A stretch of 64,000 nucleotides of DNA from DAIMFL01 sp964372215 (GCA_964372215.1 CAYJQC010000004.1:145650-209649); one strand, 5' to 3'; shown: positions 1-9,442, counted from the stretch's first letter. A program made the numbers and translations. Notes: generated from the sequence alone by a model not told the origin.

Positions 1-1473
1 GATGGCGAGACTGGCGAACTCTACATCGTTCAGGCACGGCCGGAGACCGTGCAATCGAGGCGGGAAGCCGGCACCCTCAAGAGCTACCGGCTGAAGAGCA
101 AGGGGCGCAGGCTGGTCTCGGGACTCGCCGTCGGCGATTCGATCGCCACGGGCAGGGTATGTCGGCTCGAGAGCGCTGCGGAGATCGACCGCTTCGTGCC
201 GGGCGGCGTGCTGGTCACCGGAATGACCGACCCCGACTGGGTGCCGATCATGCGGCGGGCGTCGGCGATCGTCACCGATCATGGTGGGCGCACCAGCCAT
301 GCCGCCATCGTCAGCCGCGAACTGGGTCTGACGGCCGTGGTCGGAGCCGGCAATGCGACCAGCGTGCTCGAGGACCGGGCGGAGGTGACGGTCTCCTGCG
401 CCGAGGGCGACGCCGGACACGTCTATGAAGGCGTTGCCGAGTTCAGCGTGAGCGAAATCGACATCCGGGACATGCCCGGCACGCGCACGAAGGTGATGAT
501 CAATCTGGCCAACCCCTCCGCCGCATTCCGCTGGTGGCGCCTGCCGAGCGACGGCGTCGGGCTTGCCCGGATGGAGTTCATCATCGGGAACCTGATCAAG
601 ATCCACCCGATGGCGCTGGTCCGCTACGCCCAGCTCGAGGACAAACAGGCGCGCCGTCGCATCGCCGAGCTGACCCGGGCCTATGACGACAAGCCGCAGT
701 ACTTCGTCGACACGCTGGCACAGGGCATTGCCCGGATTGCCGCCGCGCACCATCCCAAGCCGGTGATCGTGCGCATGAGCGACTTCAAGACCAACGAGTA
801 CGCCCAGCTGATCGGCGGCGCGGCCTTCGAGCCGAAGGAGGAGAACCCGATGCTGGGATGGCGCGGGGCGAGCCGCTACTACAGCGAGGGGTACCGCGAG
901 GGCTTCGCCCTGGAGTGCCGGGCCATACGCAAGGCGCGCGAGGAAATCGGCCTCGACAACATTATCATCATGATCCCGTTCTGCCGGACCCTCGACGAGG
1001 CCGACAAGGTCCTGCGCGTGCTGTCCGACAATGGCTTGGCCCGCGGCAGAAATGGGCTCGAGATCTACGTCATGGCCGAGATCCCATCCAATGTCCTGCT
1101 GGCGGAGCAGTTCGCCGAACGCTTCGACGGATTCTCGATTGGCTCCAACGATCTGACACAGCTCGTCCTCGGCGTCGATCGCGACAGTGCGATGCTGAGC
1201 GGCCTGTTCGATGAGCAGAACGAGGCCGTGACATCGGCAATTGCCGGGCTGCTGGCCAAGGCGCGGGAAAGCGGCGCGCACACTGGCATTTGCGGCCAGG
1301 CGCCGAGCGACCACCCCGAGTTCGCGCGCTTCCTGGTGGAGCACGGCATCGACTCCATTTCGGTGAGCCCCGACAGTTTCATCGCCGTGAAGCGGGTGGT
1401 CGCCCAGGCCGAAGGCGAGCGCGGCGCGGGCGCGCCGGGCGGCGTCCGCAAAGGGCGCCGGGCGGCAGGTTGA
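1..1473 (+). CDS. ppsA: Phosphoenolpyruvate synthase, C-terminal part (5' end outside window)
   Basis: The reading frame is already open at base 1 and ends with TGA at 1471, giving about 490 residues of a protein usually near 790. Visible parts are the end of the ATP-grasp domain (LYIVQARPE), the swivelling phosphohistidine domain (GGRTSHAAIVSRE, with the catalytic His) and the PEP-utilising TIM barrel (GFSIGSNDLTQLVLGVDRDS, then GICGQAPSDHPEF with the active-site Cys). The enzyme makes PEP from pyruvate and ATP, releasing AMP and phosphate, in gluconeogenesis. The last 25 residues are a Gly/Arg/Ala-rich tail. It converges on the ABC importer genes with a 48-base gap in which I see no clear terminator. 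Confidence 0.93.
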   Translation, partial: DGETGELYIVQARPETVQSRREAGTLKSYRLKSKGRRLVSGLAVGDSIATGRVCRLESAAEIDRFVPGGVLVTGMTDPDWVPIMRRASAIVTDHGGRTSHAAIVSRELGLTAVVGAGNATSVLEDRAEVTVSCAEGDAGHVYEGVAEFSVSEIDIRDMPGTRTKVMINLANPSAAFRWWRLPSDGVGLARMEFIIGNLIKIHPMALVRYAQLEDKQARRRIAELTRAYDDKPQYFVDTLAQGIARIAAAHHPKPVIVRMSDFKTNEYAQLIGGAAFEPKEENPMLGWRGASRYYSEGYREGFALECRAIRKAREEIGLDNIIIMIPFCRTLDEADKVLRVLSDNGLARGRNGLEIYVMAEIPSNVLLAEQFAERFDGFSIGSNDLTQLVLGVDRDSAMLSGLFDEQNEAVTSAIAGLLAKARESGAHTGICGQAPSDHPEFARFLVEHGIDSISVSPDSFIAVKRVVAQAEGERGAGAPGGVRKGRRAAG

Positions 1474-1521
1474 ATCTGGCGAAAGTCGAGTCCGAGCGTT
1501 GGCAGCGGCGGTCTGTCGCGC

Positions 1522-2292
1522 TCAACCGGCTTGCGCACTCGGATCCCGAACCCGTGGCCAGGAGGCGATGAGCTCGCGGGTGTAATCCGCCGCCGGCGCG
1601 TCGAACACCCGCTGTGCCGGGCCAAGCTCGACGACTTCGCCGTGGCGCATGACGGCCGCGAAGTCCGCGACCAGCCGGACGATCGCCAGATTGTGGCTGA
1701 TGACGACGATGGTGATCCCGGCGGTGCGCCGCAGTTCCTGCAGCAGATTGAGCAGTTCACCTTGCACGGACACGTCGAGGCCGGCGGTCGGCTCGTCGGC
1801 GATCAGGATGCGCGGTCGCATCAGCAAGGCGCGGGCGACGGCCACGCGGCGCGCCTGCCCGCCGCTCAGCTCGTGCGGATACTTGCCCAGCACCGCCATA
1901 TCCAAGCCGAGCCGGTCGAAGATCTCGCCAAGCCGGTCCAGCATCTGCTCGCGCCGCTCGCCGAACACCTCGGCGACTTCATTCATCAGCGCGGAAATCC
2001 GCCGTCGGGGCGACAGCGACGCGGCGGGGTCCTGGAAAATCGGCTGCAGCATGCTGTTGCGCGCCCGCATGCCGGCGGGCCCGGGCTGGAGTGGATCGCC
2101 GAAGAGCCGCACCTCGCCCGCATCGAGTCCCTGCAGCCCAAGCACCGCGCGCATCAGGGTAGTCTTGCCTGAGCCGCTCTCGCCGACGATGCCGAACGTG
2201 GCATCGGTGGGGATCTCGATCGACACATCATTGACAGCCGCCTGTGCGCCGAAGCGGACGGTCGCGCAGGTGATCGAGATTGCGGCCGTCAT
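1522..2292 (-). CDS. Dipeptide-type ABC importer, ATP-binding subunit (DppF/NikE-like)
   Basis: A 256-residue ABC ATPase with Walker A GESGSGKTT near residue 38, signature LSGGQARRVAVARAL and Walker B LIADEPTAGLDV. It would energise import by the two permeases encoded upstream. Its ATG overlaps the TGA of the partner ATPase gene (ATGA at 2289-2292), so the frame that stays open further upstream is not part of this gene. It lacks the C-terminal oligo-HPY extension that its partner has, and its length suits the NikE/GsiA-half class. It is the last gene of a five-gene importer set. Nickel transport is possible by family, but the dipeptide/oligopeptide class is as far as the sequence goes. Confidence 0.9.
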   Translation of the reverse strand: MTAAISITCATVRFGAQAAVNDVSIEIPTDATFGIVGESGSGKTTLMRAVLGLQGLDAGEVRLFGDPLQPGPAGMRARNSMLQPIFQDPAASLSPRRRISALMNEVAEVFGERREQMLDRLGEIFDRLGLDMAVLGKYPHELSGGQARRVAVARALLMRPRILIADEPTAGLDVSVQGELLNLLQELRRTAGITIVVISHNLAIVRLVADFAAVMRHGEVVELGPAQRVFDAPAADYTRELIASWPRVRDPSAQAG

Positions 2293-3281
2293 GTCTCGGA
2301 CACCCGCAGGCAGCGGGCCAGATGCCCGTCTCTGCCTTCGACCAGGCGGTCGCGCGGCAGCGTCGTTGCGCATTCCGGCATCGCGACGTCGCAGCGGGCG
2401 CGGAAGATGCAGCCGGCCCGTGGCAGCCGGGGATCGGGCAGTTCGCCGGCGATCACCTTGAACAGGTTGTTGCGCGCCACCGGGTCGCGCGCGGTGTCCA
2501 TCGTGACCTCGCATCCCATCAACATGCGCGTATAGGGGTGCCCGGGGCGGCTCTGGACGTCGGTAACCTGGCCGGCCTCCAGGCGTTCTCCGGCGTAGAG
2601 CACGGCGAGCCGGTCGCAGTATTGCGACACCAGGCCGAGGCTGTGGGTGATCAAGAGCACCGAGCAGCCGATGGTGTCGCGCAGCTTGCATACTTCCTTC
2701 ATCACCTGCGCCTCGACCGTCACGTCGAGCGCGGTCGTCGGCTCGTCGGCGATCAGCAGGACGGGTCGCGCCAGCAGGGCCATGGCGATGACCACGCGCT
2801 GGCGCATGCCGCCGCTCAGTTCGTGGGGATACTGGGTGAGCCGCAGCCGCGGCTGCGGCATGCCGGATTGGGCCAAGGCGGATTCCGCCATCTCGAGATG
2901 GGTCTTGCGGTCGAGCGCGGGCGCGCAGCGGCGCAGCACTTCGAGGAGATGGCTGCGAATCCTGAAGACCGGATTGAGCGACAGCAGCGGGTCCTGGAAG
3001 ATCATCGCCATGCCGCGGCCGCGCAGCGCGGCGGTCGAGTCCCGCCGGGTGAGATCGAACACCTGGCCGCTGATCTCGGCTTCACCCGACGAGACGACGG
3101 CATTGTCGGCCAGCAATCCCATGACCGCGAAGGCGATGGTGCTCTTGCCGCTGCCGGACTCGCCGACCAGGCCCAGCATTTCTCCCGGCTCGATCTCGAC
3201 GCTGACGTCGCGCACGGCCTGAATCGGCCCGCCCCGTGCGCTGAAGGCGACGGACAGATTGCGGATCGCGACTCCGCTCAC
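2289..3281 (-). CDS. Dipeptide-type ABC importer, ATP-binding subunit (DppD/OppD-like)
   Basis: A 330-residue ABC ATPase: Walker A GLVGESGSGKST, signature LSGGMRQRVVIAMAL, Walker B LLIADEPTTALDV. The C terminus carries the oligo-HPY region with a four-cysteine pattern (CIFRARC, then PEC and RCL), which in DppD/OppD proteins can hold an Fe-S cluster. The start is GTG at 3281, overlapping the TGA of the permease gene (GTGA), followed by SGVAIRNLSV, which is where the ABC domain should begin. It pairs with the next ATPase to drive the importer. Confidence 0.9.
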   Translation of the reverse strand: MSGVAIRNLSVAFSARGGPIQAVRDVSVEIEPGEMLGLVGESGSGKSTIAFAVMGLLADNAVVSSGEAEISGQVFDLTRRDSTAALRGRGMAMIFQDPLLSLNPVFRIRSHLLEVLRRCAPALDRKTHLEMAESALAQSGMPQPRLRLTQYPHELSGGMRQRVVIAMALLARPVLLIADEPTTALDVTVEAQVMKEVCKLRDTIGCSVLLITHSLGLVSQYCDRLAVLYAGERLEAGQVTDVQSRPGHPYTRMLMGCEVTMDTARDPVARNNLFKVIAGELPDPRLPRAGCIFRARCDVAMPECATTLPRDRLVEGRDGHLARCLRVSET

Positions 3282-4123
3282 GGATGGGCGCTCCGCAGCT
3301 TCGGGTCGATCGCCTGGCGCAGCGCTTCGCCGAACAGGGTCGCCCCGAGGGTGGTGACCGCCAGCACGCCCGCCGCGCCGATCGTCGGCCACCAGGACTG
3401 GTCCATGTAGATGTAGCCATCCTTGATGAGCGTCCCCAGGCTCGAGGCCGGGGGCTGCACACCGAGGCCGAGAAACGACAGTCCAGCCTCGACGGTGATG
3501 ACGACCGGCACGTTCATGCTGGCCAGCACGATCAGCGGCCCTGCGACATTGGGCAGGAAATGGCGCAGCACGATCCGGAGCGGCGACAGCCCGAGCAGGC
3601 GCTCGGCCTCGATGAAGCTCTGGTTGCGCAGGGCGAGGGTGCGAGCCCGCGCCATGCGGCCGAACTGCGGGATGAAGATCACGGTGACGACGAACAGCAG
3701 GTTGAGATAGCCGGTGCCGTAGAGCGCGACCAGCGCGAAGGCGAGGATCAGCACCGGGAAGGCGCTGATGATGTCGAACACGGCCAGGATGCCGCGCTCC
3801 AGCCAGCCGCCGGCAAGGCCGGCCACGATGCCGATCGCCGACCCGGCGGCGAACGACGTGACCACCACCGCGAGCGCGATCAGCAGTGCGGCACGGGTTC
3901 CCGCCGCGATGCGGGCAAACAGGTCGCGGCCCAGATTGTCGGTGCCGAGGACATGCGCGGGCGAGGGGGCGAGAAAGCGGGCGGCGACGTCGATCCTGTT
4001 CGGGTCGGGTCCGAACGCCAGGCCGGCGAGGGCGAGCAGGATGACGCCGACGACGATCAGCAGACCTAGGCGCCCCTCGCGCGTCCGCCAGATGCGCTCC
4101 GCCAGCTCGGCGACCTGGATCAT
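3278..4123 (-). CDS. Dipeptide-type ABC importer permease (DppC-like)
   Basis: A 281-residue inner-membrane permease. A hydrophobic first helix (LGLLIVVGVILLALAGLAF) is followed by the HVLGTDNLGRDLFARI motif typical of DppC/OppC and the EAA loop region EAERLLGLSPLRIVLRHFLPN. About six membrane segments are visible. Start ATG at 4123 overlaps the stop of the preceding permease (ATGA). It forms the channel with the DppB-like subunit. Confidence 0.92.
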   Translation of the reverse strand: MIQVAELAERIWRTREGRLGLLIVVGVILLALAGLAFGPDPNRIDVAARFLAPSPAHVLGTDNLGRDLFARIAAGTRAALLIALAVVVTSFAAGSAIGIVAGLAGGWLERGILAVFDIISAFPVLILAFALVALYGTGYLNLLFVVTVIFIPQFGRMARARTLALRNQSFIEAERLLGLSPLRIVLRHFLPNVAGPLIVLASMNVPVVITVEAGLSFLGLGVQPPASSLGTLIKDGYIYMDQSWWPTIGAAGVLAVTTLGATLFGEALRQAIDPKLRSAHP

Positions 4124-5109
4124 CAGGTGCCGCCGTCTCGCGTGCCGCGGACGATCCGGGGGTCGAGCAGGCTGTTGATCGCATCTACGGCGAGGTTAGC
4201 CAGAACGTAGATGACGACGATGAGCAGCACGCCGGCCTGAACCACAGGATAGTTGCGGCTCATGATGGCGTTGTAGATCAGGCTGCCGAGGCCGGGTCGG
4301 GCGAAAATGATCTCGGCGAACACGGCGCTGCCGATCAGGTCGCCGAGCCCGATGCCGAGCACGGCGACCAGCGGCACCAGGGCGAGGCGAAGCGCGTAGA
4401 TCGCCGCGATCCGGATCTCCGAGACTCCGTAGGCGCGCAGGGTGCGGACATGGTGCTCGCCCAGCGTCTCGATCAAGGCGGCGCGGACCAGGCGCGAGAT
4501 GTAGCCGATCCAGCCGATCGCCAGCGCCAGGGTCGGCAGCACCAGATGAGCCAGTTTGTCGAGGGGATCGCCGGGGTCGCCGGCGCCCGACACCGGAAGC
4601 CAGTTGAGCGCCAGGGAAAATACCAGCAGCAGGCAGATCGATACGACGAAGCTCGGCGTGGTGATGAACGCCACCGACAGGATCCCGAGTACGCTGTCGG
4701 CGAGCGAGCCGGGGCGCAGCGCCGCCAGAAGCCCCAAGGGAATCCCGAGCGCGAGGCTCAGGCCGAGCGCCGAGAAAGCCAGCGCCAGGGTGTTTGGCAG
4801 CACCTCGAGCAGGATGACGAGGATCGGCCGGCGCGAGATCACGTCCTCGCCGAAGTCGCCGACAACGGCGCGCGAGACGAACAGCCAGATCTGTTCCAGC
4901 AGCGATCGGTCCAGGCCCATCTGCTGGGCGATCTGGGCACGCAGCTCCGGCGTCGCTCGCGGCCCCAGCAGGATGCTGGCGAAGTCGCCGGGCACGAACT
5001 TGATCAGCAGGAACAGCAGCAGAATCGCGCCGAGGGCGGTCAGCAACGCCGCCTGGGCCCGCCTGGCCAGGAATCCAGCCAGGCGAGCCCGGTCGCGTCC
5101 AACGCTCAT
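4123..5109 (-). CDS. Dipeptide-type ABC importer permease (DppB-like)
   Basis: A 328-residue inner-membrane permease. After an N-terminal helix it has the family motif PGDFASILLGPRATPELRAQ and the Leu/Ala-rich helices of BPD transport permeases, ending with the EAA-type loop (RAYGVSEIRIAAIYALR) and GSAVFAEIIFARPGLGSLI. It starts 9 bases after the binding-protein stop and ends in an ATGA overlap with the DppC-like gene, so translation is probably coupled. Confidence 0.92.
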   Translation of the reverse strand: MSVGRDRARLAGFLARRAQAALLTALGAILLLFLLIKFVPGDFASILLGPRATPELRAQIAQQMGLDRSLLEQIWLFVSRAVVGDFGEDVISRRPILVILLEVLPNTLALAFSALGLSLALGIPLGLLAALRPGSLADSVLGILSVAFITTPSFVVSICLLLVFSLALNWLPVSGAGDPGDPLDKLAHLVLPTLALAIGWIGYISRLVRAALIETLGEHHVRTLRAYGVSEIRIAAIYALRLALVPLVAVLGIGLGDLIGSAVFAEIIFARPGLGSLIYNAIMSRNYPVVQAGVLLIVVIYVLANLAVDAINSLLDPRIVRGTRDGGT

Positions 5110-5118
5110 GCCGTGGAT

Positions 5119-6669
5119 TCAGGCTTCCGCGAAGAACTGGTACTGCCAGTTCAGCCCGTTCGGCAGCAGGACCGGCTTCAGCCAGGACGCATGGACGAAG
5201 TCGTGGACGCCGTGGGTGATCCAGATGCAGGACGCGGACTCGTCGAGCAGCTTCTGCATCTGGATGTAGATGGCTTTCCGCGCCTTCGGGTCGGTCGTCG
5301 AGATGCCGTCCTGGTGCAGCTTGTCGAACTCCGCGCTCCGCCAGCGCTGCCAGTTCCAGATCCCGACCTGCGATGCCAGGAACCACTGGGTCTGATAGCT
5401 CGGGTCGAACTTCGAGGCATAGGGAATCAAGGTGAGCTCCAGGTCCTTGCTCTTGTCGTCCGAGCCCATCGCCCAGTAGGCACCACCGTCGAGCGCGTTG
5501 ATGGTGACGTTCACGCCGATCTCGGCCAGGTTGGCCTGGGCGATCTGGGCCACCGCCTGGGAGGTCGAATCGTTGAGGCAGGTGAAGGTCAGGCTGAGCC
5601 CCGACTGGCCCGCCTCGGCCAGCAGCGCCTTGGCCTTCTCGGTGTCGCGCGCGTAAAGCGGCGCGTCGGTCCAGCTTCCCAGCAGCGCCGGCGCCAGCAG
5701 TGTCTTCGCCCGTGACACCGTGCCGGAATAGGCGCCGGCGATGATCGCGTCGACGTCGATCCCGAGCCGGATCGCCTGGCGTACCCGGAGGTCGGCGAGC
5801 GGCCCCTTCTCGACGTTGATTCCGATCCAGGTGTAGTCGATGCCGTCGATCTCGATGACCTTGGCGTCGGGCAGCTTTCTGAGCTCGGGCACCGACACCG
5901 GATCGACCGCGGTGAAGTCGAGCTCGCCGGCCTGGAAGGCGAGCAGCGAGGTCTTGGGTTCGCTGATCGGCTTGCCGACCACCCGTTTGAAGTTCGGGAC
6001 GTCGCGCCCGCTGTAGTCGGGATTGGCCTCCAGGGTGAACTGTTCGTTCGGGCGCCACGCGGTCATCATGTAGGGGCCCGAGCCGATGATCGTCGTCGCG
6101 ATCTTGTCGCCGAGTTCTTCGACCGCCTTTTTCGAGAGGATGGCGCCCGAGCCATCGCACAGGCCGGTCAACCACAGCGCGGGTGACGGATGCTTCAGTA
6201 TCAGGCGGCCGGTATAGGTGCCGGTCGCCTCGACCCGATCCAGCGCCTCGAGATCGTCGGCATAGGCGAGCTTGTTGCCCTGGGCGTCGCCAACGATGAA
6301 GCGGTCGAAGGAGTACTTCACGTCTTCGGCGGTCATCTCGCCGTAGCCGCCGGTGAACATCTGGCCGGGATTGAGCTCGAACTCGAACTCGGTCTCGGAG
6401 ATCTGGGTGATCGTCTTGGCGGCATCGTTGGACCATTCCAGCGTGCCCGGGTTGAAACGTGCCAAGGTCTGGCACACGGCCAGAATGATGTTGTCCTCGA
6501 CGGTGCCGACCCGGTTCCCAGGGTCCAGACTGCCGATATCGAATTCGGTGCGGACGACCACCTGCTCGCGCGCCGCGAGGGCCGACCGCGCGCCCCAGGT
6601 CGTCAGCGGCAGCGCTGCCAGGGTCGCACCGCCCCAGAGGAAGGCGCGGCGATCGAGAGACTTGAACAT
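5119..6669 (-). CDS. Periplasmic dipeptide-type substrate-binding protein (SBP family 5)
   Basis: A 516-residue extracytoplasmic binding protein of the DppA/OppA family. The N terminus LDRRAFLWGGATLAALPL is a Tat-like signal peptide ending near ARSALAA. Family landmarks include DIGSLDPGN, AEDVKYSFDRF and RVRQAIRLGIDVDAII. ATG at 6669 is preceded by GGAGG five bases away and is preferred over ATG at 6681. The gene heads the importer set and follows, on the same strand, a CocE-type hydrolase. The substrate may therefore be a peptide, an amide or an ester rather than a plain dipeptide; that is inference from context. Confidence 0.9.
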   Translation of the reverse strand: MFKSLDRRAFLWGGATLAALPLTTWGARSALAAREQVVVRTEFDIGSLDPGNRVGTVEDNIILAVCQTLARFNPGTLEWSNDAAKTITQISETEFEFELNPGQMFTGGYGEMTAEDVKYSFDRFIVGDAQGNKLAYADDLEALDRVEATGTYTGRLILKHPSPALWLTGLCDGSGAILSKKAVEELGDKIATTIIGSGPYMMTAWRPNEQFTLEANPDYSGRDVPNFKRVVGKPISEPKTSLLAFQAGELDFTAVDPVSVPELRKLPDAKVIEIDGIDYTWIGINVEKGPLADLRVRQAIRLGIDVDAIIAGAYSGTVSRAKTLLAPALLGSWTDAPLYARDTEKAKALLAEAGQSGLSLTFTCLNDSTSQAVAQIAQANLAEIGVNVTINALDGGAYWAMGSDDKSKDLELTLIPYASKFDPSYQTQWFLASQVGIWNWQRWRSAEFDKLHQDGISTTDPKARKAIYIQMQKLLDESASCIWITHGVHDFVHASWLKPVLLPNGLNWQYQFFAEA

Positions 6670-6737
6670 GTCATCCTCCATCCGTGTCGGTACATCAGTG
6701 GACAGCGATCGTCCGACGGCCGGCGACTATATCGGCA

Positions 6738-8783
6738 CTAAATGCAGTCGCGGGCAATGGTCTCCTGATAGGTCCGCTCGGCGAATATCTCGCCGCGGTC
6801 ATAGGCCTTGACCCAAGCTTGCACGTAGAAAGCGTCGGAGTCGCAGGTGATCGACACCTCGGAATCGACGCGCGCGTTCCAGTCCTTGCGCCGGTACTCC
6901 TGATGGCAACCCACTGTGCTGCGGCATGCGGCCGGATTGCTGCGCGAAATCGCGTAGGTCTTGTCGCGGCGCGAGGTGATCTCGGTGCCGATCTCGTCGA
7001 GGACGAAGCGGCCATCGTCGCTGACGATCCGATAGACGGTTTCCTGGGTGCCGCCGTCATAAGTGATCTCGCGCGCTTCCCGAGGCGGCTCCTTCACCGT
7101 GAGCGGGCCGTGCTGCGCGTGCTCGGCCGGCTCGAACTTGACGCGGGCGAGTCCCGTGCCGGTGGCAAGCACCGGGAGATCGACCCGCGATCCGTCGGGA
7201 TCGATGGTCAGCGTCACCGGCCGTGGCGACGGCCAAACCATCGGCCAGTAGGTCGACGAAATGGCCATCCGGAGTCGATGGCCCCTGGGAAAGGTCTGGG
7301 CGACCGGCTTCATCGTCACGTCCACAGCGTAGTACTGGCCGGGCTTCAGCGGGGCGGGATGCTCGTGACTCCTGCGATGGGCCAGATTGAGCACGCCGAG
7401 GGTGACAAACGCAGAAGTGCCGTCCGGCGCCACGTCGGTCAGCCGGATGGCGACCAGCGCCTGCGGCTGGTTCGCCTTCACCCGGATGCGGATGCGCGCG
7501 GCACCGATGAGATGCAGATCGGCCGCGAGCGGCGCCGTGTCGAAGCAGATCGACCCGCCATCGTCCTCGCGCTGGTCGATGGCGCCTTCGGGCGCGATCC
7601 GGCCCTGGCCATAGGGGCACCACTCCTGCGCGTGCAACCCGACGGTCTGCGGCGAGCAGACGGCGCGTGGTGAGCTCTTGCGCTTCGCCCGGCGCGACGT
7701 CAGCCCCTGGTCCGACGGAAAGAACGAGATGTTCCTGATCGCCTTCGACGGCCATTGCGGCAGGCCGAGCCAGCGGCCAGGGCGCTCGAGGAAATGCGGG
7801 ACTGGCGCCGCATGCTCCATCAGCCACAGCCGCATGGCGGGAGCGCGTTCGACGCCGGTGTCCTGGTCCTTGAGCCAGCGGTCCCACCAGCGCTTGCACT
7901 CCTGCAGGAAACCGATGGCCGGGCCCGGCACGCCGCGCTGCGGCTCCTTGTGCCCCCAGGGTCCGACCAGTCCCTTGCAGGTCGCCTCCAGATTCTCGAC
8001 CAGCCGGAACACCGTGGGGGTATAGCCGTCGAGCCAGCCGCCGACCGCCAGCACCGGGCAGGCGATGGCGGCGAAATCCTCGCAGATCGACCCCTGCTTC
8101 CAGAACTCGTCGCGGCGCTGGTGCTTCAGCCATTCGCCGGGAAACACCTGCAGGGCCTCGATGCGCCGCCGCCACATGTCGCGCCAGCGGCCCTCGCCGA
8201 CCACGGCCGGGTCCGGCGGCAGGGCGGCGTAGTTGAAGAACGCGCCACCCCAGCTGAAATTGTCGTTGAGCAGGCAGCCGCCCAGGTAGTGCGCGTCGCA
8301 GGCATAGCGGTCGTCGGTCGAGCACATCGTGACGATCGCCTTGAGCGCCGGCGGCCGGCGCGCGGCGACCTGCAGGCCGTTGAAGCCGCCCCAGGAGATG
8401 CCGATCATGCCGACGGCCCCCGAGCACCACGCTTGGCCGGCAAGCCAGGCGATGACCTCGAGCGCGTCGTCCTGTTCGCGCTCGACGTATTCGTCCTCGA
8501 CCAGGCCGTCGGAATCGCCGGTGCCGGCGATGTCGACCCGGGCGCAGGCATAGCCGTGCGCCGCGAACCAGAGATGCATCTCGTCGTCGCCGAGCCGCGT
8601 ACCGTCGCGCCGGCGATAGGGGATGTACTCGAGGATGGCAGGTACCGGATTGGCGGCCGCGTCCTTCGGCAGGAACAGCCGTGCGGCGAGGCGGCGACCG
8701 TCTGCCAAGGGAATCCAGGCGGTCTCGACAGTCGTGACGCCGGGATCCCGATCCTTCGCTGCCGCCACCACCCCTCTCCGCAT
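6738..8783 (-). CDS. CocE/NonD family hydrolase (X-Pro dipeptidyl-peptidase S15-like), copy 1
   Basis: A protein of up to 681 residues with the alpha/beta-hydrolase fold plus C-terminal beta-sandwich of CocE/NonD enzymes. The nucleophile elbow is GISWGG (Ser near 130). The acid is probably in GGWLDGYT and the base His in GPWGHKEP. Family members hydrolyse acyl esters such as cocaine, or peptides after proline. The ATG at 8783 leaves no ribosome site outside the palindrome at 8786-8805. GTG codons at 8771 and 8768, preceded by GGAGAGG, are better placed, so the true start is uncertain. It lies 68 bases ahead of the importer and may share its transcript. The first third is nearly identical to the copy at 9439-11475. 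Confidence 0.85.
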   Translation of the reverse strand: MRRGVVAAAKDRDPGVTTVETAWIPLADGRRLAARLFLPKDAAANPVPAILEYIPYRRRDGTRLGDDEMHLWFAAHGYACARVDIAGTGDSDGLVEDEYVEREQDDALEVIAWLAGQAWCSGAVGMIGISWGGFNGLQVAARRPPALKAIVTMCSTDDRYACDAHYLGGCLLNDNFSWGGAFFNYAALPPDPAVVGEGRWRDMWRRRIEALQVFPGEWLKHQRRDEFWKQGSICEDFAAIACPVLAVGGWLDGYTPTVFRLVENLEATCKGLVGPWGHKEPQRGVPGPAIGFLQECKRWWDRWLKDQDTGVERAPAMRLWLMEHAAPVPHFLERPGRWLGLPQWPSKAIRNISFFPSDQGLTSRRAKRKSSPRAVCSPQTVGLHAQEWCPYGQGRIAPEGAIDQREDDGGSICFDTAPLAADLHLIGAARIRIRVKANQPQALVAIRLTDVAPDGTSAFVTLGVLNLAHRRSHEHPAPLKPGQYYAVDVTMKPVAQTFPRGHRLRMAISSTYWPMVWPSPRPVTLTIDPDGSRVDLPVLATGTGLARVKFEPAEHAQHGPLTVKEPPREAREITYDGGTQETVYRIVSDDGRFVLDEIGTEITSRRDKTYAISRSNPAACRSTVGCHQEYRRKDWNARVDSEVSITCDSDAFYVQAWVKAYDRGEIFAERTYQETIARDCI

Positions 8784-8785
8784 TG

Positions 8786-8805
8786 TATTGTCTAGCTGTA
8801 CAATA
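8786..8805. promoter_or_regulatory. Near-palindromic operator candidate between CocE copy 1 and the TetR gene
   Basis: TATTGT and ACAATA arms enclose a centre with AGCT; 16 of 20 positions obey the dyad. It lies exactly between the divergent hydrolase and TetR-type genes. A direct repeat CAATATACTG occurs at 8801-8810 and again at 8821-8830, overlapping one arm. TetR-family regulators usually bind such sites next to their own gene, so autoregulation and control of the hydrolase are likely. Confidence 0.6.
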
Positions 8806-8812
8806 TACTGTT

Positions 8813-9442
8813 GTGAGCATCAATATACTGAACACGTGTGCGGAATTGGGCGGCCTCTCGCGAAAATCGGTCAAGAGCCTGCGGCGCGACGAACTGGTCG
8901 ACGCGACGATCGCCGTCATTGGCGAGGAAGGGCTGGCGCGGGCGACGCTGTCGAACATCGCAACGCGGGCGGGCATGTCCCCGGCCCTCGTGAACCACTA
9001 TTTCGACGGCAAGGAAGAGCTGCTGGCGCTCACGATGCGCAGCCTCTCAAATCTGTTCCGCCGGGAGATCCTTGATCTGCTGCCGCCGGATCCGAGCCCG
9101 GAGCAGCGTCTGCTGGCCATCATCGACGGCTGCTTCGTGCCGCAGCATTTCATGCCCGGGGCGCAGGAGGCTTGGCTGCAGTTCTGGATGTACGCCTTGC
9201 ACAAGGAGAGTTTCATCCGCCTGCACCGCGTCACCAGCGCCCGGTTCCTGTCGAACAACCGCTACGCGGTCCGCCGCCTGGTGCCGGCAGCGCAGGTGGA
9301 GGACGCGGTGAACGGGCTCGCCGCCCTGATCGATGGCTTCTCCTGGCGCTTCGCCATCGACAGACAGAACGTCGACTTCGAGCAGGCTCGGCGCCTCTGC
9401 CGGGACTACGTGCTGCGCTGCATCCTGGACCGCCGGGAATGA
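8813..9442 (+). CDS. TetR/AcrR-family regulator, BetI-like
   Basis: About 209 residues. An N-terminal TetR helix-turn-helix (RDELVDATIAVIGEEGL then TLSNIATRAGMSPALVNHYF, roughly residues 24-70) is followed by a ligand domain with the BetI-like element LIDGFSWRFAID. It is probably a repressor of the flanking hydrolase/importer genes. The open frame extends upstream to a TTG at 8783, but that would place codons across the palindrome; GTG at 8813 or a later start is more likely, and no good ribosome site is visible. Its stop overlaps the start of CocE copy 2 (ATGA at 9439-9442). Confidence 0.85.
   Translation: MSINILNTCAELGGLSRKSVKSLRRDELVDATIAVIGEEGLARATLSNIATRAGMSPALVNHYFDGKEELLALTMRSLSNLFRREILDLLPPDPSPEQRLLAIIDGCFVPQHFMPGAQEAWLQFWMYALHKESFIRLHRVTSARFLSNNRYAVRRLVPAAQVEDAVNGLAALIDGFSWRFAIDRQNVDFEQARRLCRDYVLRCILDRRE

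Noticed and set aside
4196..6475. 759-codon frame on the minus strand across the importer permease and binding-protein genes
   Set aside because: Same strand but wrong frame; low-complexity Arg/Gly/Asp-rich translation, while the other frame has clear family motifs.
8783..8812. TetR start at TTG 8783
   Set aside because: It would put the operator-like palindrome inside the coding region and has no ribosome site; a start at GTG 8813 or later is preferred.
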